Shown: positions 25,336-33,893, counted from the stretch's first letter. The stretch is 62,850 nucleotides of DNA from Gammaproteobacteria bacterium RIFCSPHIGHO2_12_FULL_63_22 (GCA_001801685.1 MGYJ01000052.1:1-62850), one strand, 5' to 3'. Made by a program: numbers and translations. The notes: generated from the letters alone by a model not told the origin.

Positions 25336-27093
25336 ATGAGCCCCACCCTCACCCCCGCGCTGATCGAAGCGCTGCAGGATGTGCACCGCCGCGCTGCCGC
25401 CGCAGGCCACGGTGGCAAAGGGGCTGTGTACGCACAGGCCAGCCAGCACCTGGGCCTGCCACGCGCCACGCTCATGCGCCGCCTCAAGGAAACCATCGTG
25501 AAACCTCAACGCAAGCGCCGCAGCGATGCAGGTGCCACCAGCCTGTCCCTGGCCGACGCGCAGCGCCTGTCCGCGCAGATGATGCAGGGCTACCGGGGCA
25601 ATGACAAATCCATCCAGGCGCTGAACCTGTCGCTGGAGCAACTGCGCGCCGAGAACCCCCTGTTTGCCAGCGTGACCGACCCCGCAACGGGCGAGACGCG
25701 CCAGCTCTCCGAGTCTGCCTGTGCCCGCGCGCTGCGCCTGTATGCGTTGCACCCCGACCAGCTCAACGCCCCGGCCCCAGTGCAGCAACTTGCCAGCGAC
25801 CACCCCAACGACGTGTGGCAGATCGACGCCTCCATCAGCACATTGTTTTATGTGCCCGAAGGCGGCGTGGCCACCATGGACAAGGCCGTTTACTACAAGA
25901 ACAAGCCCGAGAACTTCGAGAAGATCAAACGCCAGCGCCTAACGCGCTACGTGCTCACCGACCACTGCAGTGGCGCCATTTTTGTGCACTACGTGGCCGG
26001 GGGCGAGAGCACGGTGAATATGGCCGAGGCGTTCCTGGCCGCCATCGAGCCGCGTCCGGGGCAGCAGATGTACGGCGTGCCTTTCCATTTGATGATGGAC
26101 CCCGGCAGCGCCGGTGTGGGTGGCGCCTTTGGCAACCTGATGCGCCGCCTTCAGGTGACCCCGGTGGTCAACCAGGCGGGCAACGCGCGCGCCAAGGGCC
26201 AGGTGGAAAACGCCCACAACCTGGTAGAAACCAACTTCGAGAGCGGCTTCAAGTTCACCCACGTGCCGTCCATTGACTGGATCAATGAGAAGGCGCAGAT
26301 GTGGATGCGCTACTACAACAGTGTGCGCAAGCACGGCCGCCATGGCCTGACCCGCTGGGCCAAGTGGCTGGAGATAACCCAGCAGCAGTTGCGCCTGGTG
26401 GACGCTGCCCTGGCGCGCGAGTTGCTCACCCACGCGCCCGAATCGCCAAAGGTAGACCGCAACCTGTGCGTGCGCTTCGATGGCCGCGTGTGGGACGTCA
26501 GCACCGTGCCCGGTGTGCTGGTGGGTGGCAATGTGGACATCACCTTCAATCCCTTTGACCGCAGCGTGGCCCTCGTGGTGGAGCACGACGCACAGGGGCA
26601 CGAACTGCTGCTGCCTGTGCCCGAGGCCAAAGAGGGCGCGCACGGATTCCGCGAAGGGGCCGCCCGCATTGCCCGCGAAATGAAGTCGCTGCCCGACACC
26701 GTGGCGGTAACCAACCGCAAGCTGATGGAGCGCCTGGCCATGGGCGCTGACACCGACGAAGCTGCCGCCGCTGCGCGCAAGGCCAAGGCACTGCCATTTG
26801 GCGGCACGCACGACCCCTACAAGCACCACGAGCAGTCACTGCCCGCCGCCACCGTGCTGCCACGCCGTGGCACTGAGCTAGCTGCCATCACCCGCGTGGC
26901 CCAGGCCGCGCCCGCGCTGCTGACCCACTTTGAAGCCGCCCGGGCCCTGGCCACCAAGGGCGTGGCCATGTCGCCCGAGCTGGTGGGCACGCTCAAGAAC
27001 CTGCACAAAGACGGCGTGCCGGAAACCGAAATCGACGCCCTGGCCGCCCGCCTGACGGTGCGTGCTGGCCTGCGCATGGTGGGAGGTGCCTGA
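25336..27093 (+). CDS. Mu-type DDE transposase (MuA-like)
   Basis: A 585-residue transposase from ATG 25336 (MSPTLTPALIEAL). The N-terminal HTH region is short; the rve catalytic core has Asp154 (WQIDASIS), Asp245 (HLMMDPGSAG) and Glu281 (KGQVENAHN), a D-x90-D-x35-E pattern. The C-terminal part contains the Mu transposase beta-barrel-like section (LCVRFDGRVWDVSTVPG). It carries out strand transfer for integration and replicative transposition. The next gene is its ATPase partner. The frame opens earlier, inside the DUF3102 gene, without support. Confidence 0.95.
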   Translation: MSPTLTPALIEALQDVHRRAAAAGHGGKGAVYAQASQHLGLPRATLMRRLKETIVKPQRKRRSDAGATSLSLADAQRLSAQMMQGYRGNDKSIQALNLSLEQLRAENPLFASVTDPATGETRQLSESACARALRLYALHPDQLNAPAPVQQLASDHPNDVWQIDASISTLFYVPEGGVATMDKAVYYKNKPENFEKIKRQRLTRYVLTDHCSGAIFVHYVAGGESTVNMAEAFLAAIEPRPGQQMYGVPFHLMMDPGSAGVGGAFGNLMRRLQVTPVVNQAGNARAKGQVENAHNLVETNFESGFKFTHVPSIDWINEKAQMWMRYYNSVRKHGRHGLTRWAKWLEITQQQLRLVDAALARELLTHAPESPKVDRNLCVRFDGRVWDVSTVPGVLVGGNVDITFNPFDRSVALVVEHDAQGHELLLPVPEAKEGAHGFREGAARIAREMKSLPDTVAVTNRKLMERLAMGADTDEAAAAARKAKALPFGGTHDPYKHHEQSLPAATVLPRRGTELAAITRVAQAAPALLTHFEAARALATKGVAMSPELVGTLKNLHKDGVPETEIDALAARLTVRAGLRMVGGA

Positions 27094-27094
27094 A

Positions 27095-28126
27095 ATGGTG
27101 CGCATCCATAGCCCCGTGGCCCGCCTGCGCGTGCCCCTGCCCAAAGAAGTTGGCCCCGTCGGGTTGCACCCCGCCGAGGCCGCCCCCGTGAACCCAGAAC
27201 CAACCGAACCCAAGGAGGAAGAACCGATGTTACTTCGCAATGAAACCCTGTCCCCCGCCGCGCGCAAGCACTTCAAGCTGCTGCGCAACCCGTTTGTGGA
27301 CGACATCCAGAGCCGCGCCGATGTGTTTGCCAGCCAGCACGGCCGCTACGTGCGCGCCGCGCTGCTCGACGCTGCCATCAACCACGGCTTTGTGGCCATC
27401 GTGGGCGAGAGCGGCAGCGGCAAGAGCACGCTGCGTGAAGACCTGGAGGAGCGCATCCGCGAGGAGCGCCGGCCCATCATCGCCATCAAGCCCTACGTGC
27501 TGGCCATGGAGCCCAACGATACGCGCGGCAAGCCCATGAAGGCGGGGCAGATCGCCGAGAGCATTGCCCGCACCCTGGCGCCCAACGTGCAGCTCAAGAG
27601 CAGCCCCGACGCCCGTTACCGCCAGGTGCACGAGCTGCTCAAGAGCAGCCGGGCTGCGGGCTACTCGCACCTGCTTGTGATCGAGGAGGCGCACCGCATG
27701 CCGCTGCCCACGCTCAAGCACCTCAAGAACTTCATGGAGCTCAAGGACGGCCTGCGCCGCCTGCTGGGCGTGTGCCTGATCGGCCAGCCCGAGCTGCGCC
27801 TGCTGCTGAGCGAGCAAAACCCCGAGGTGCGCGAGATCGTGCAGCGCTGCGAGCAAATCACCATGGAGCCGCTCGATAGCGACCTGGAGGGCTACCTGGT
27901 GCACAAGTTCGAGCGCGCCGGCCTGGCCCTGGCCGACGTGCTGGAGGCCGACGCCCTGGACGCGATCCGCGCCCGACTCATCAGCATGCCGCGCGGCGGC
28001 CGCGTGAGCGATGCCGTCAGCGTGTGCTACCCGCTGGTGGTCAACAACCTGGTGTGCCGCGCGCTCAACGCTGCGGCTGCCGTGGGCTTCCCCAAGGTGG
28101 ACGCCCAGGTCATCGGGGGGTGCTGA
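27095..28126 (+). CDS. MuB-like AAA ATPase (transposition target-selection protein)
   Basis: A 343-residue ATPase with Walker A GESGSGKST (about 104-112), Walker B LLVIEEAH and a sensor region, of the ExeA/TnpB-like AAA type. It should bind target DNA, stimulate the transposase and give target immunity, as MuB does. ATG 27095 has GGGAGGT before it. A second in-frame ATG at 27227 is preceded by AAGGAGG and would give a 299-residue form starting MLLRNETLSP. The start 1 bp after the transposase stop indicates coupling. Confidence 0.92.
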   Translation: MVRIHSPVARLRVPLPKEVGPVGLHPAEAAPVNPEPTEPKEEEPMLLRNETLSPAARKHFKLLRNPFVDDIQSRADVFASQHGRYVRAALLDAAINHGFVAIVGESGSGKSTLREDLEERIREERRPIIAIKPYVLAMEPNDTRGKPMKAGQIAESIARTLAPNVQLKSSPDARYRQVHELLKSSRAAGYSHLLVIEEAHRMPLPTLKHLKNFMELKDGLRRLLGVCLIGQPELRLLLSEQNPEVREIVQRCEQITMEPLDSDLEGYLVHKFERAGLALADVLEADALDAIRARLISMPRGGRVSDAVSVCYPLVVNNLVCRALNAAAAVGFPKVDAQVIGGC

Positions 28127-28129
28127 GCC

Positions 28130-28312
28130 ATGCACAGCTACCACATCACCATCACCATGCCCGACGGCTCCCAGGGGTGCCACTGCGACCTGTTCCCGCA
28201 CGGCGCCGCTGCAGCACTGTGCGTGGCCGACTTGTTTCCGCAGGCCTGCCGTATCGATGTGCTCCGCCTGACCACCGTGTTGCTGCGCGGCAATCGCAAG
28301 GAGGCGGCATGA
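28130..28312 (+). CDS. Small hypothetical protein (60 aa)
   Basis: This small protein begins MHSYHITITMPDGSQG and has a beta-rich start and cysteines at 17 and 19. It starts 3 bp after the ATPase stop and overlaps the next gene by ATGA, which argues that it is translated. Function unknown. Confidence 0.6.
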   Translation: MHSYHITITMPDGSQGCHCDLFPHGAAAALCVADLFPQACRIDVLRLTTVLLRGNRKEAA

Positions 28313-28599
28313 CCCCCCGCACTTGTCACGAGCTGGGCGTGTGCCAGGGGTGCACGCCCCCATGCCAGCACACCTGCCAGCACCCAGGCACGGCGCAGGG
28401 CGGCCATGGCGTGAACACCGCCCACCTGCAGCCCGGTGGCTTTTACTTTGCCCCTGGCGCCATTGAGCATGGGCCGGGCCGCAGCAAACGCCTGGCACCC
28501 TGGCAGCGCTTGGTGCTGGACTGCGCTGCCGTGCTGGCCGTTGCTGGCCTGCTGGGCTTTTGTGCAGGCTACCTGCAGGTGAAGGGATGGCCCCTGTGA
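28309..28599 (+). CDS. Cys-rich single-TM hypothetical protein (96 aa)
   Basis: The first 30 residues contain six cysteines (CHELGVCQGCTPPCQHTCQH), suggesting metal binding. A C-terminal helix (about 70-92, LVLDCAAVLAVAGLLGFCAG) should cross the membrane. GGAGGCGGC precedes the start. No known family; it overlaps both neighbours. Confidence 0.6.
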   Translation: MTPRTCHELGVCQGCTPPCQHTCQHPGTAQGGHGVNTAHLQPGGFYFAPGAIEHGPGRSKRLAPWQRLVLDCAAVLAVAGLLGFCAGYLQVKGWPL

Positions 28600-29192
28600 G
28601 TGCAGACCTGTCTTGCCCTGTGTGCGGCTCCGAGCTGGATCTGGCCGTGCTGTTTGCCCATGAGCATGACCAGCGCACGCTGGCCCGGCTGTTGGCCGTC
28701 AGCATTCCGCTGGGGCCGCGCGTGCTGCAGTACGTGAGCCTTTTCACCCCGCCCAAGCAGCGCCTGACCTCCGCCAAGAAGATCAAGCTCATCCTGCAGT
28801 TGCTGCCCGACCTGGAGCGCCAGGCCATTGCCCACAAGGGGCGTGAATGGGCGGTTCCCCTGGCCGCCTGGGCGCAGGCCATTGACCAGATGCTGGCCGC
28901 GCGCGACGCGGGCCGCCTGGAGCTGCCCATGAAGGGCCACGGCTACCTGCACGCCATTTTGGCGGGCATGGCCGATAAGGCCGAGGCCACGCATGAGCAG
29001 GCACGCGAGCAGCAACTGCGCACCGGCCCCCGCGCCGCCACCACCCACGGCCCCGCCAGCGTGGCCGCCCTGGTACAGCAGGCCCAGCCTGCCGCCGCCA
29101 CCCGGCCTGCGCCTGCAGCGCCCCAGCCGGGCATGTCCCCCACCGTGCGCGCCATGCGCGAACAGATCGAAAAGAAGAAAGGCATGCAATGA
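28587..29192 (+). CDS. Early phage protein with N-terminal CPVC motif
   Basis: A 201-residue protein with CPVCGSELD near the start (a half zinc knuckle), a helical block (TLARLLAVSIPLGPRVLQYV, then PPKQRLTSAKKIKLILQLLP) and a Pro/Ala-rich tail ending in a basic helix. Proteins of this form recur in Mu-like early regions; I know of no assigned function. The start sits inside the preceding gene, with AAGGG before the ATG. Confidence 0.68.
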   Translation: MAPVSADLSCPVCGSELDLAVLFAHEHDQRTLARLLAVSIPLGPRVLQYVSLFTPPKQRLTSAKKIKLILQLLPDLERQAIAHKGREWAVPLAAWAQAIDQMLAARDAGRLELPMKGHGYLHAILAGMADKAEATHEQAREQQLRTGPRAATTHGPASVAALVQQAQPAAATRPAPAAPQPGMSPTVRAMREQIEKKKGMQ

Positions 29193-29572
29193 GCCGTAAA
29201 TCTGCCCTGTGCGCGCAAAGCGCAGCCGTTGTGGCCCACCTCAAGCAGCACGGCGCCGCCACCCTGGCCGAGCTGCTGGGTCACTTCCCGGCCGATGGCC
29301 GCAGCAAGCTGCGCAAGCGCTTGTCGAACCTGTACGACGGCAACTGGCTCGACATCGCCTGGTCGGCCAGCGGCGAAATGCTGTGGCTTGTTGCCCCCCG
29401 GGCGCGGGCCGCACAGCCCGCACTGCCGCAGCCCGTGAACAGCCCGCCCGTGTTGGTGCCGCCCCGGCGCATCAACGTGATGGTGGGCGACTACGAGCCC
29501 CGTCCGATGCTGCCCGCGCGCCCCGGCGCACTCGACTACCAGCGCTACGCCAGCCAGGGCGTGCGTTGCTGA
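29189..29572 (+). CDS. Small winged-helix-like phage protein
   Basis: A 127-residue protein whose N-terminal half (AAVVAHLKQHGAATLAELLG, then RSKLRKRLSNLYDGNWLDIAW) fits a winged helix controlling local transcription or DNA binding. The C-terminal half is Pro-rich and probably disordered. It overlaps the previous stop by ATGA. Confidence 0.65.
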   Translation: MSRKSALCAQSAAVVAHLKQHGAATLAELLGHFPADGRSKLRKRLSNLYDGNWLDIAWSASGEMLWLVAPRARAAQPALPQPVNSPPVLVPPRRINVMVGDYEPRPMLPARPGALDYQRYASQGVRC

Positions 29573-29585
29573 GAAGGGGATGCAC

Positions 29586-29828
29586 ATGCCGACACCATCA
29601 GCCCAAAACCAGCACCGCGACGACGTGACCGCGCTCGCCCACCGCATGGTCGAGATCGTGAGCGAGCAGCAAACGCACCAGGTGGCCCTGGAAGCCCTGA
29701 TAAGCGCCTACGTCTCGGTGGCCGTGTGCCACCCCTGCTGCGCCCAAAAGGCCGCCGATGTGGCTCGCAAGGCGGCTGGCGTCATCGAGAACCACGCCAC
29801 GCCACCGGGCGCACAACACGTTCACTGA
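29586..29828 (+). CDS. Small hypothetical protein (80 aa)
   Basis: An 80-residue helical protein (DDVTALAHRMVEIVSEQQTH) with CHPCCAQ near residue 55. GAAGGGG lies 7 nt before ATG 29586, which favours this start over the ATG at 29580. Function unknown. Confidence 0.58.
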   Translation: MPTPSAQNQHRDDVTALAHRMVEIVSEQQTHQVALEALISAYVSVAVCHPCCAQKAADVARKAAGVIENHATPPGAQHVH

Positions 29829-29841
29829 AAGGAGCCCAAAC

Positions 29842-30462
29842 ATGGCAAACGAAAACACCATCCCCCCCGGCTACTGGAAAAACGCCGCCGGCAACCTCAT
29901 CCCCGAGTCCAAGGTGAAGGACATCGACAAGTTGCGCCACCAGGTCGTCACCGACTTGTGCCAGATGGCCAAGCAGCGCCGCGACGGCCTGGCCGAGTTC
30001 AAGCTCAAGGCTATGCAGGAAGTGGCTGCGCTGGTATCCACCAGCATGGAGCAATACGGCGTCAAGAGCGGCGGCGAGAAGGGCAACGTAACGCTCACCA
30101 GCTTCGACGGCAAGTACAAGCTGGTGCGCCAGATGCAGGACCGCATTGTGTTTGGCGAACAACTCATGGCCGCCAAGGCGCTGATCGACGAATGCGTGCA
30201 GGAGTGGAGCCAGGACGCGAACGACAACATGCGCGTGCTGGTGAATCACGCCTTCCAGACCGACAAGGAAGGAAAGATCAATACCGGCCGAGTGCTGGGC
30301 CTGCGCAGCCTTGCCATTACAGACGAAGCCTGGCAGCAGGCCATGCAGGCCATTGCCGACAGCATGCAGACGGCCAGCACCACGCCCTATGTGCGCTTCT
30401 ACGAGCGTGACGAGGGCACGGGTGAGTACAAGGCGATCAGCCTGGATGTGGCGGCGGTATGA
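29842..30462 (+). CDS. DUF3164 family phage protein
   Basis: A 206-residue protein beginning MANENTIPPGYWKNAAGNLIPES, a clear DUF3164 start, with the family middle VTLTSFDGKYKLVRQMQDRI and C-terminal NTGRVLGLRSLAI. Members are conserved in Mu-like early regions near gam/gemA. Some are mis-named sulfate transporters; there is no membrane segment here. Role unknown, probably DNA-related. GAAAGGAG precedes the start. Confidence 0.88.
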   Translation: MANENTIPPGYWKNAAGNLIPESKVKDIDKLRHQVVTDLCQMAKQRRDGLAEFKLKAMQEVAALVSTSMEQYGVKSGGEKGNVTLTSFDGKYKLVRQMQDRIVFGEQLMAAKALIDECVQEWSQDANDNMRVLVNHAFQTDKEGKINTGRVLGLRSLAITDEAWQQAMQAIADSMQTASTTPYVRFYERDEGTGEYKAISLDVAAV

Positions 30463-30845
30463 GCAACATCACTACCTACCGCGTGGCTGCTGCCTCGTTC
30501 AGCGATGCCGAGGTCACCTTGCAGGTTGACCTCGACGTGCTGACGCCAGCACTCGCAGCAGAGATCAACAACTTCTGGTCGCACCCCAAGGATCGCCTGC
30601 AGGCCGAAGACGGCGACGTTGTGCGCGCGGTCGTCCGCATGTTCGGTGAGGCTGCGATCCGCCACTTCATGGCCGACGGCGGGGCGAGCTTCGGCCCGTG
30701 CCCGTGGGGCGACCGCCAGATGACGGCGGAAGTGCTCAAGGCCCAGGTGGAGGGCTGGCCTGACATCGACGGCTTGGGCATCGGGATCGTGGGGGCGGAG
30801 GTTTCTGCCGTGGGCTATCACGATGTGACGCTGGAGGCGGTATGA
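30459..30845 (+). CDS. DUF2528-like phage protein
   Basis: A 128-residue protein (MSNITTYRVAAASFSDAEVTLQVD) with the DUF2528-type run LAAEINNFWS and RLQAEDGDVVRAVVRMFGEAA. Function unknown. It overlaps DUF3164 at its start and the next gene at its end by ATGA. Confidence 0.72.
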   Translation: MSNITTYRVAAASFSDAEVTLQVDLDVLTPALAAEINNFWSHPKDRLQAEDGDVVRAVVRMFGEAAIRHFMADGGASFGPCPWGDRQMTAEVLKAQVEGWPDIDGLGIGIVGAEVSAVGYHDVTLEAV

Positions 30846-31090
30846 GCGCAACGCCTGACACCTGCCCGAACCAGCTTCAGGTCAACACAAACGGTGCCTG
30901 GAAGAACGTGATGACGTTCGGCCACGGAGAAGAAGCCATGGAGCGTGTGAAGCAAGCGGCGCAGGCTCTGCACGAGGTATCGCCGGGCACGGCCTGGCGC
31001 ATCACCACCACGCACAACAACCCGCCGACGGTGCTGGCCCATTTGGGCAAGAACACCTATGGCCTTTGGGTCAACCGCCCGCACGACTGA
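30842..31090 (+). CDS. Small hypothetical protein (82 aa)
   Basis: A compact alpha/beta 82-residue protein (LQVNTNGAWKNVMTFGHGEE ... WRITTTHNNPPTVLAHLG), looking like a small dsRBD-sized fold. Coupled to the gene before; 17 bp before rdgC. No family recognised. Confidence 0.6.
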   Translation: MSATPDTCPNQLQVNTNGAWKNVMTFGHGEEAMERVKQAAQALHEVSPGTAWRITTTHNNPPTVLAHLGKNTYGLWVNRPHD

Positions 31091-31107
31091 CCCCACCAGG
31101 AGCATTC

Positions 31108-32025
31108 ATGTTCAAGAACCTCATCATCTACCGCACCAGTCCCCTGGCCTTCACGCTCGACCAGCTCGAAGCGGCCCTGCAGAAAGCGCCCTTCATCGAA
31201 TGCGGCGCCACCCAGGAGAAATCCATGGGCTGGGTACCACCACGCGGCGAAGCGCACGGTGCGCTGGTTGAATCCATCGGCGGGCAGTGGATTGCCCGGC
31301 TGATGATCGAAACCAAGGCCGTCCCCGGCGATGCGCTGGTGCGCAAGGTCAAGGAGAAGGCCGAGCGCATCGAGCAGGAAACCGGCCGCAAGCCCGGCAA
31401 GAAGGAAAGCCGCGAGCTCAAGGAAGAGGCGCGGCTGGATCTGCTGCCCATGGCTTTCACCAAACGAGGCACGACTTGGGTGTGGATTGACCCGCAGACG
31501 TGCACCCTGGTGATCGACACCAGCAGCCAGGCCCGCGCTGACGAGGTGGTGAGCACGCTGGTGGAGGTGCTGCATACACCAGGCTATTTCTTGGCGCTGC
31601 TGAACACCAAGACCGCGCCCCAGGCCGCCATGGCGCACTGGCTCAAAGAGCAGGAGCCGCCGGAATGCTTCACCGTGGACCGCGAGTGCGAGCTCAAGAG
31701 CCAGGGTGAGGACAAGGCCGTGGTGCGCTATGCCAACCATCCGCTGGACATCCAGGAGGTGCTGGACCACATCAACGCCGGGCTGCTGCCCACGCGCCTG
31801 GCGCTGACCTGGGATGACCGCGTCTCCTTCACGCTCACGCAACAGCTGCAAGTCAAGGGCATCCGGTTTCTGGATTCAGTGTTCGAGAGCCAGCAGGCTG
31901 ACGAAGGTGGGTTTGATGCCGACGTGGCCATTGCCACGGGCGAGCTGGGCAAGCTGATTCCTGACCTGGTCACAGCCCTGGACGGCGAGGCTGGGGCCGC
32001 ATCCATGCAAGGTGAGGATGAATGA
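31108..32025 (+). CDS. rdgC: Phage-borne recombination-associated protein RdgC
   Basis: This 305-residue protein begins MFKNLIIYRTSPLAFTLDQL and shows the RdgC signatures SMGWVPPRGEAHGALV, KKESRELKEEARLDLLPMAF and VWIDPQTCTLVIDTSS, with full family length. RdgC forms a ring around duplex DNA and limits RecA filament action. In the phage it could protect ends or transposition intermediates, or suppress SOS-linked recombination. CCAGGAG lies before the ATG. The frame overlaps the next gene by ATGA. Confidence 0.93.
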   Translation: MFKNLIIYRTSPLAFTLDQLEAALQKAPFIECGATQEKSMGWVPPRGEAHGALVESIGGQWIARLMIETKAVPGDALVRKVKEKAERIEQETGRKPGKKESRELKEEARLDLLPMAFTKRGTTWVWIDPQTCTLVIDTSSQARADEVVSTLVEVLHTPGYFLALLNTKTAPQAAMAHWLKEQEPPECFTVDRECELKSQGEDKAVVRYANHPLDIQEVLDHINAGLLPTRLALTWDDRVSFTLTQQLQVKGIRFLDSVFESQQADEGGFDADVAIATGELGKLIPDLVTALDGEAGAASMQGEDE

Positions 32026-32531
32026 TGGCCCTGAAATACCCCGCAAACGCGCCACCAGCCCCGGCGAAACCTCCGAAACAGCGCGGTGATACCAGCGGTG
32101 CGGGTGTGGCTGCAAAGCCCTTGGCGGGGCTGTCTTGCCTGCCGCCGGATTTGCGGGCTTTTTTGCGCAACCGGTCGGTGACCGAGATTGCCGAGCTGCT
32201 GCAACTGGGCAAGGGCACGGCCAGCCGGATCAAGCGCGGCATTTACCCCCATGCACCCAACAAGCTGCTCAAGCGCTGGGAGGCCGTCCGGGCGGCTGGC
32301 GCCGTGCCAGTGGGTACGTGGGCGCTGCGCCGGGTGATGGCGGACGCCACGGTGCATGAGGCCGTGCTGTGGGGCGGCGTACTGTACGGCGGTGCCGGGC
32401 TGTTTGGCATGCGAGGGCGCCAGATCGCCGTGGCCCCCACGTCCGATGGCGGCCTGCTGGCGCAAACGCTCGATCTGCCTCCCCAGCGCCTGCCGCTGTT
32501 GCCGATCGGCGAAGCTGGGGGCACCGCCTGA
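32022..32531 (+). CDS. Hypothetical phage protein with HTH-like segment
   Basis: A 169-residue protein. Residues about 45-75 (LRAFLRNRSVTEIAELLQLGKGTASRIKRG) form a convincing helix-turn-helix. The rest is a disordered Pro-rich N-terminus and an Ala/Gly-rich C-terminal part. It may be a phage regulator. Start MMALK overlaps the rdgC stop. Confidence 0.65.
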   Translation: MMALKYPANAPPAPAKPPKQRGDTSGAGVAAKPLAGLSCLPPDLRAFLRNRSVTEIAELLQLGKGTASRIKRGIYPHAPNKLLKRWEAVRAAGAVPVGTWALRRVMADATVHEAVLWGGVLYGGAGLFGMRGRQIAVAPTSDGGLLAQTLDLPPQRLPLLPIGEAGGTA

Positions 32532-32773
32532 TGCGCGCCGCCCTCGCCATCGAAACCGCCGCCGCCGTCTTCGGCATGCTGGGCGCCGCACTGCTGGCCA
32601 GCGCCGTGCACCCGGGCCTTGGGTTCGCGGCGTTCCTGGTCAGCAATGTGGGCTGGCTGGCCTTCAGCGCCGCGCACGGCCACTGGCGCATGTTCGCGCA
32701 GCAATGCGTCTTTCTGCTCACCAGCTTGGTGGGCTTGTGGAACTGGTGGCTCAGTCCGCTGGCGCGGGGGTGA
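32531..32773 (+). CDS. Small three-helix membrane protein
   Basis: An 80-residue protein with about three membrane segments: AAAVFGMLGAALLASA; GFAAFLVSNVGWLAFSA; FAQQCVFLLTSLVGLWNWW. The last two resemble PnuC/small transporter helices. Function unknown; start overlaps the previous stop (TGATG). Confidence 0.65.
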   Translation: MRAALAIETAAAVFGMLGAALLASAVHPGLGFAAFLVSNVGWLAFSAAHGHWRMFAQQCVFLLTSLVGLWNWWLSPLARG

Positions 32774-32776
32774 ACG

Positions 32777-32956
32777 ATGAACTGGCCCGCTATCGAACTC
32801 CGCTGGAAGGCAAACGTGCTGATTGCCGCTGACCGTCGCGCCAGAGGCGACATTGCGGGCGCCGAAAGACTTGAAGCTTGGAATCGCTCTTTCGTGCGTT
32901 GCTGCGAGATCTTCTGCGGCAAACCGCAAGGCGCATTTTATGGAATGCAGCCATGA
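32777..32956 (+). CDS. Small basic hypothetical protein (59 aa)
   Basis: The ORF MNWPAIELRWKANVLIAADR...KPQGAFYGMQP is 59 residues, just under common ORF cut-offs. It begins 3 bp after the membrane protein stop and ends in an ATGA shared with gemA (32953-32956). Its tight fit in the operon and codon use suggest a real gene. It contains a Cys-Cys pair and is basic. Confidence 0.6.
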   Translation: MNWPAIELRWKANVLIAADRRARGDIAGAERLEAWNRSFVRCCEIFCGKPQGAFYGMQP

Positions 32957-33405
32957 CGAGAAACAATCACACCGCCGCCATCCACGTCCTCAAGTCCAAG
33001 CTGCAGCTGCAGGACGACGACTACCGTGCGCTGCTGGTCCAGCTCACCGGCAAGGCCAGCAGCAAGGGCATGACGGCCTCCGAGCAGGCCCATGTGCGCG
33101 ACCACCTGCAGCGCCTGGCCGAGCGCATGGGCGTTGCCCAGCCCACCACGCGCCGCCGCCCGCTGACGCGCGAGCAGTTCGACCAGGTCAAGAAATCTGC
33201 CAGCCCGCGCGAGCGGAAGGTGTGGGCGCTGTGGAACCAGTTGGCCCGCGATGGTGTGCTGCACAACCCAAGCCGCGCCGCGCTCAACGCCTGGGTGGAG
33301 CGCACCGTGCATGTGAGCGCGCTGGGCTTTTGCACCAGCGCCCAGCTCGACACCTTGATTGAGGCGCTCAAGGCCTGGCAACAACGTGGAGGTGAGCATG
33401 GTTGA
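32953..33405 (+). CDS. gemA: GemA-like protein (DUF1018, Mu gp16-type)
   Basis: A 150-residue protein (MTRNNHTAAIHVLKSKLQLQDDDYRALL) with the family pattern MTASEQAHVRDHLQRLAERMG and C-terminal LGFCTSAQLDTLIEALKAW. Mu GemA alters expression and supercoiling of host genes during infection; its mechanism is poorly known. It directly precedes mor, overlapping it by 8 bp, exactly as in Mu. Confidence 0.9.
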   Translation: MTRNNHTAAIHVLKSKLQLQDDDYRALLVQLTGKASSKGMTASEQAHVRDHLQRLAERMGVAQPTTRRRPLTREQFDQVKKSASPRERKVWALWNQLARDGVLHNPSRAALNAWVERTVHVSALGFCTSAQLDTLIEALKAWQQRGGEHG

Positions 33406-33823
33406 AATGTTCGAGCGCATTGATTTGAGCCAGCTGACGCAAGAGCAGCTTGCCCCGCTGGAGGCGCTGATGACGCCGGACTGGCCAGACGTGTGGCGCA
33501 GCTTCGCCACCAGCCTGTTTGTCACGCTGATTTCGGCACCGGGCGCGTCTGCCGTGCCCGCTTCATCGCTGGCCAGCCTGGCCGTGGCGCAAACTCTCGG
33601 CCTGGCGCAAGACGAAGGCGGCACACAGCCATACATACCGGTGGGCGCTGACATGATGAACAGCGCCCGCGCTCGTCGTGTGCTCGATCTGCTCGGCCAG
33701 GGCATGCCGTATAAAGACGTGGCAGACACCACCGGCATCACCGCCAGCCGTGTGCGTAACATTGAGCGTGCCTGGCGCCGCGAGCAGATCGCACTGCGCC
33801 AGCGCCCGCTGCCCTGGGACTGA
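33398..33823 (+). CDS. mor: Mor-type middle/late transcription activator
   Basis: The 141-residue protein has an N-terminal dimerisation part and a C-terminal helix-turn-helix (YKDVADTTGITASRVRNIERAWRRE). The TQPYIPVG strand seen in Mor/C proteins lies between them. Mor binds dyad sites as a dimer and recruits RNA polymerase. No second paralog (C) is found, so this one protein may drive all late transcription, including both copies of the shared element. A terminator follows. Confidence 0.9.
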   Translation: MVEMFERIDLSQLTQEQLAPLEALMTPDWPDVWRSFATSLFVTLISAPGASAVPASSLASLAVAQTLGLAQDEGGTQPYIPVGADMMNSARARRVLDLLGQGMPYKDVADTTGITASRVRNIERAWRREQIALRQRPLPWD

Positions 33824-33849
33824 CGCCAGCAGCCGAAAGCTATTGAAAG

Positions 33850-33880
33850 GCCCCGTTCGCGCACGCGACGGGGCTTTTTT
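33850..33880 (+). terminator. Terminator after mor
   Basis: GCCCCGT / ACGGGGC (33850-33856 with 33868-33874), extended inside by CGCG pairing, then six T. It separates the early operon from the late operon beginning at 33935. Confidence 0.88.
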
Positions 33881-33893
33881 GCATCTGAATATG

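Noticed and set aside
27230-28930. 566-codon minus-strand frame across the MuB-like gene
   Set aside because: Shadow of the ATPase and following genes; no domain or ribosome site.
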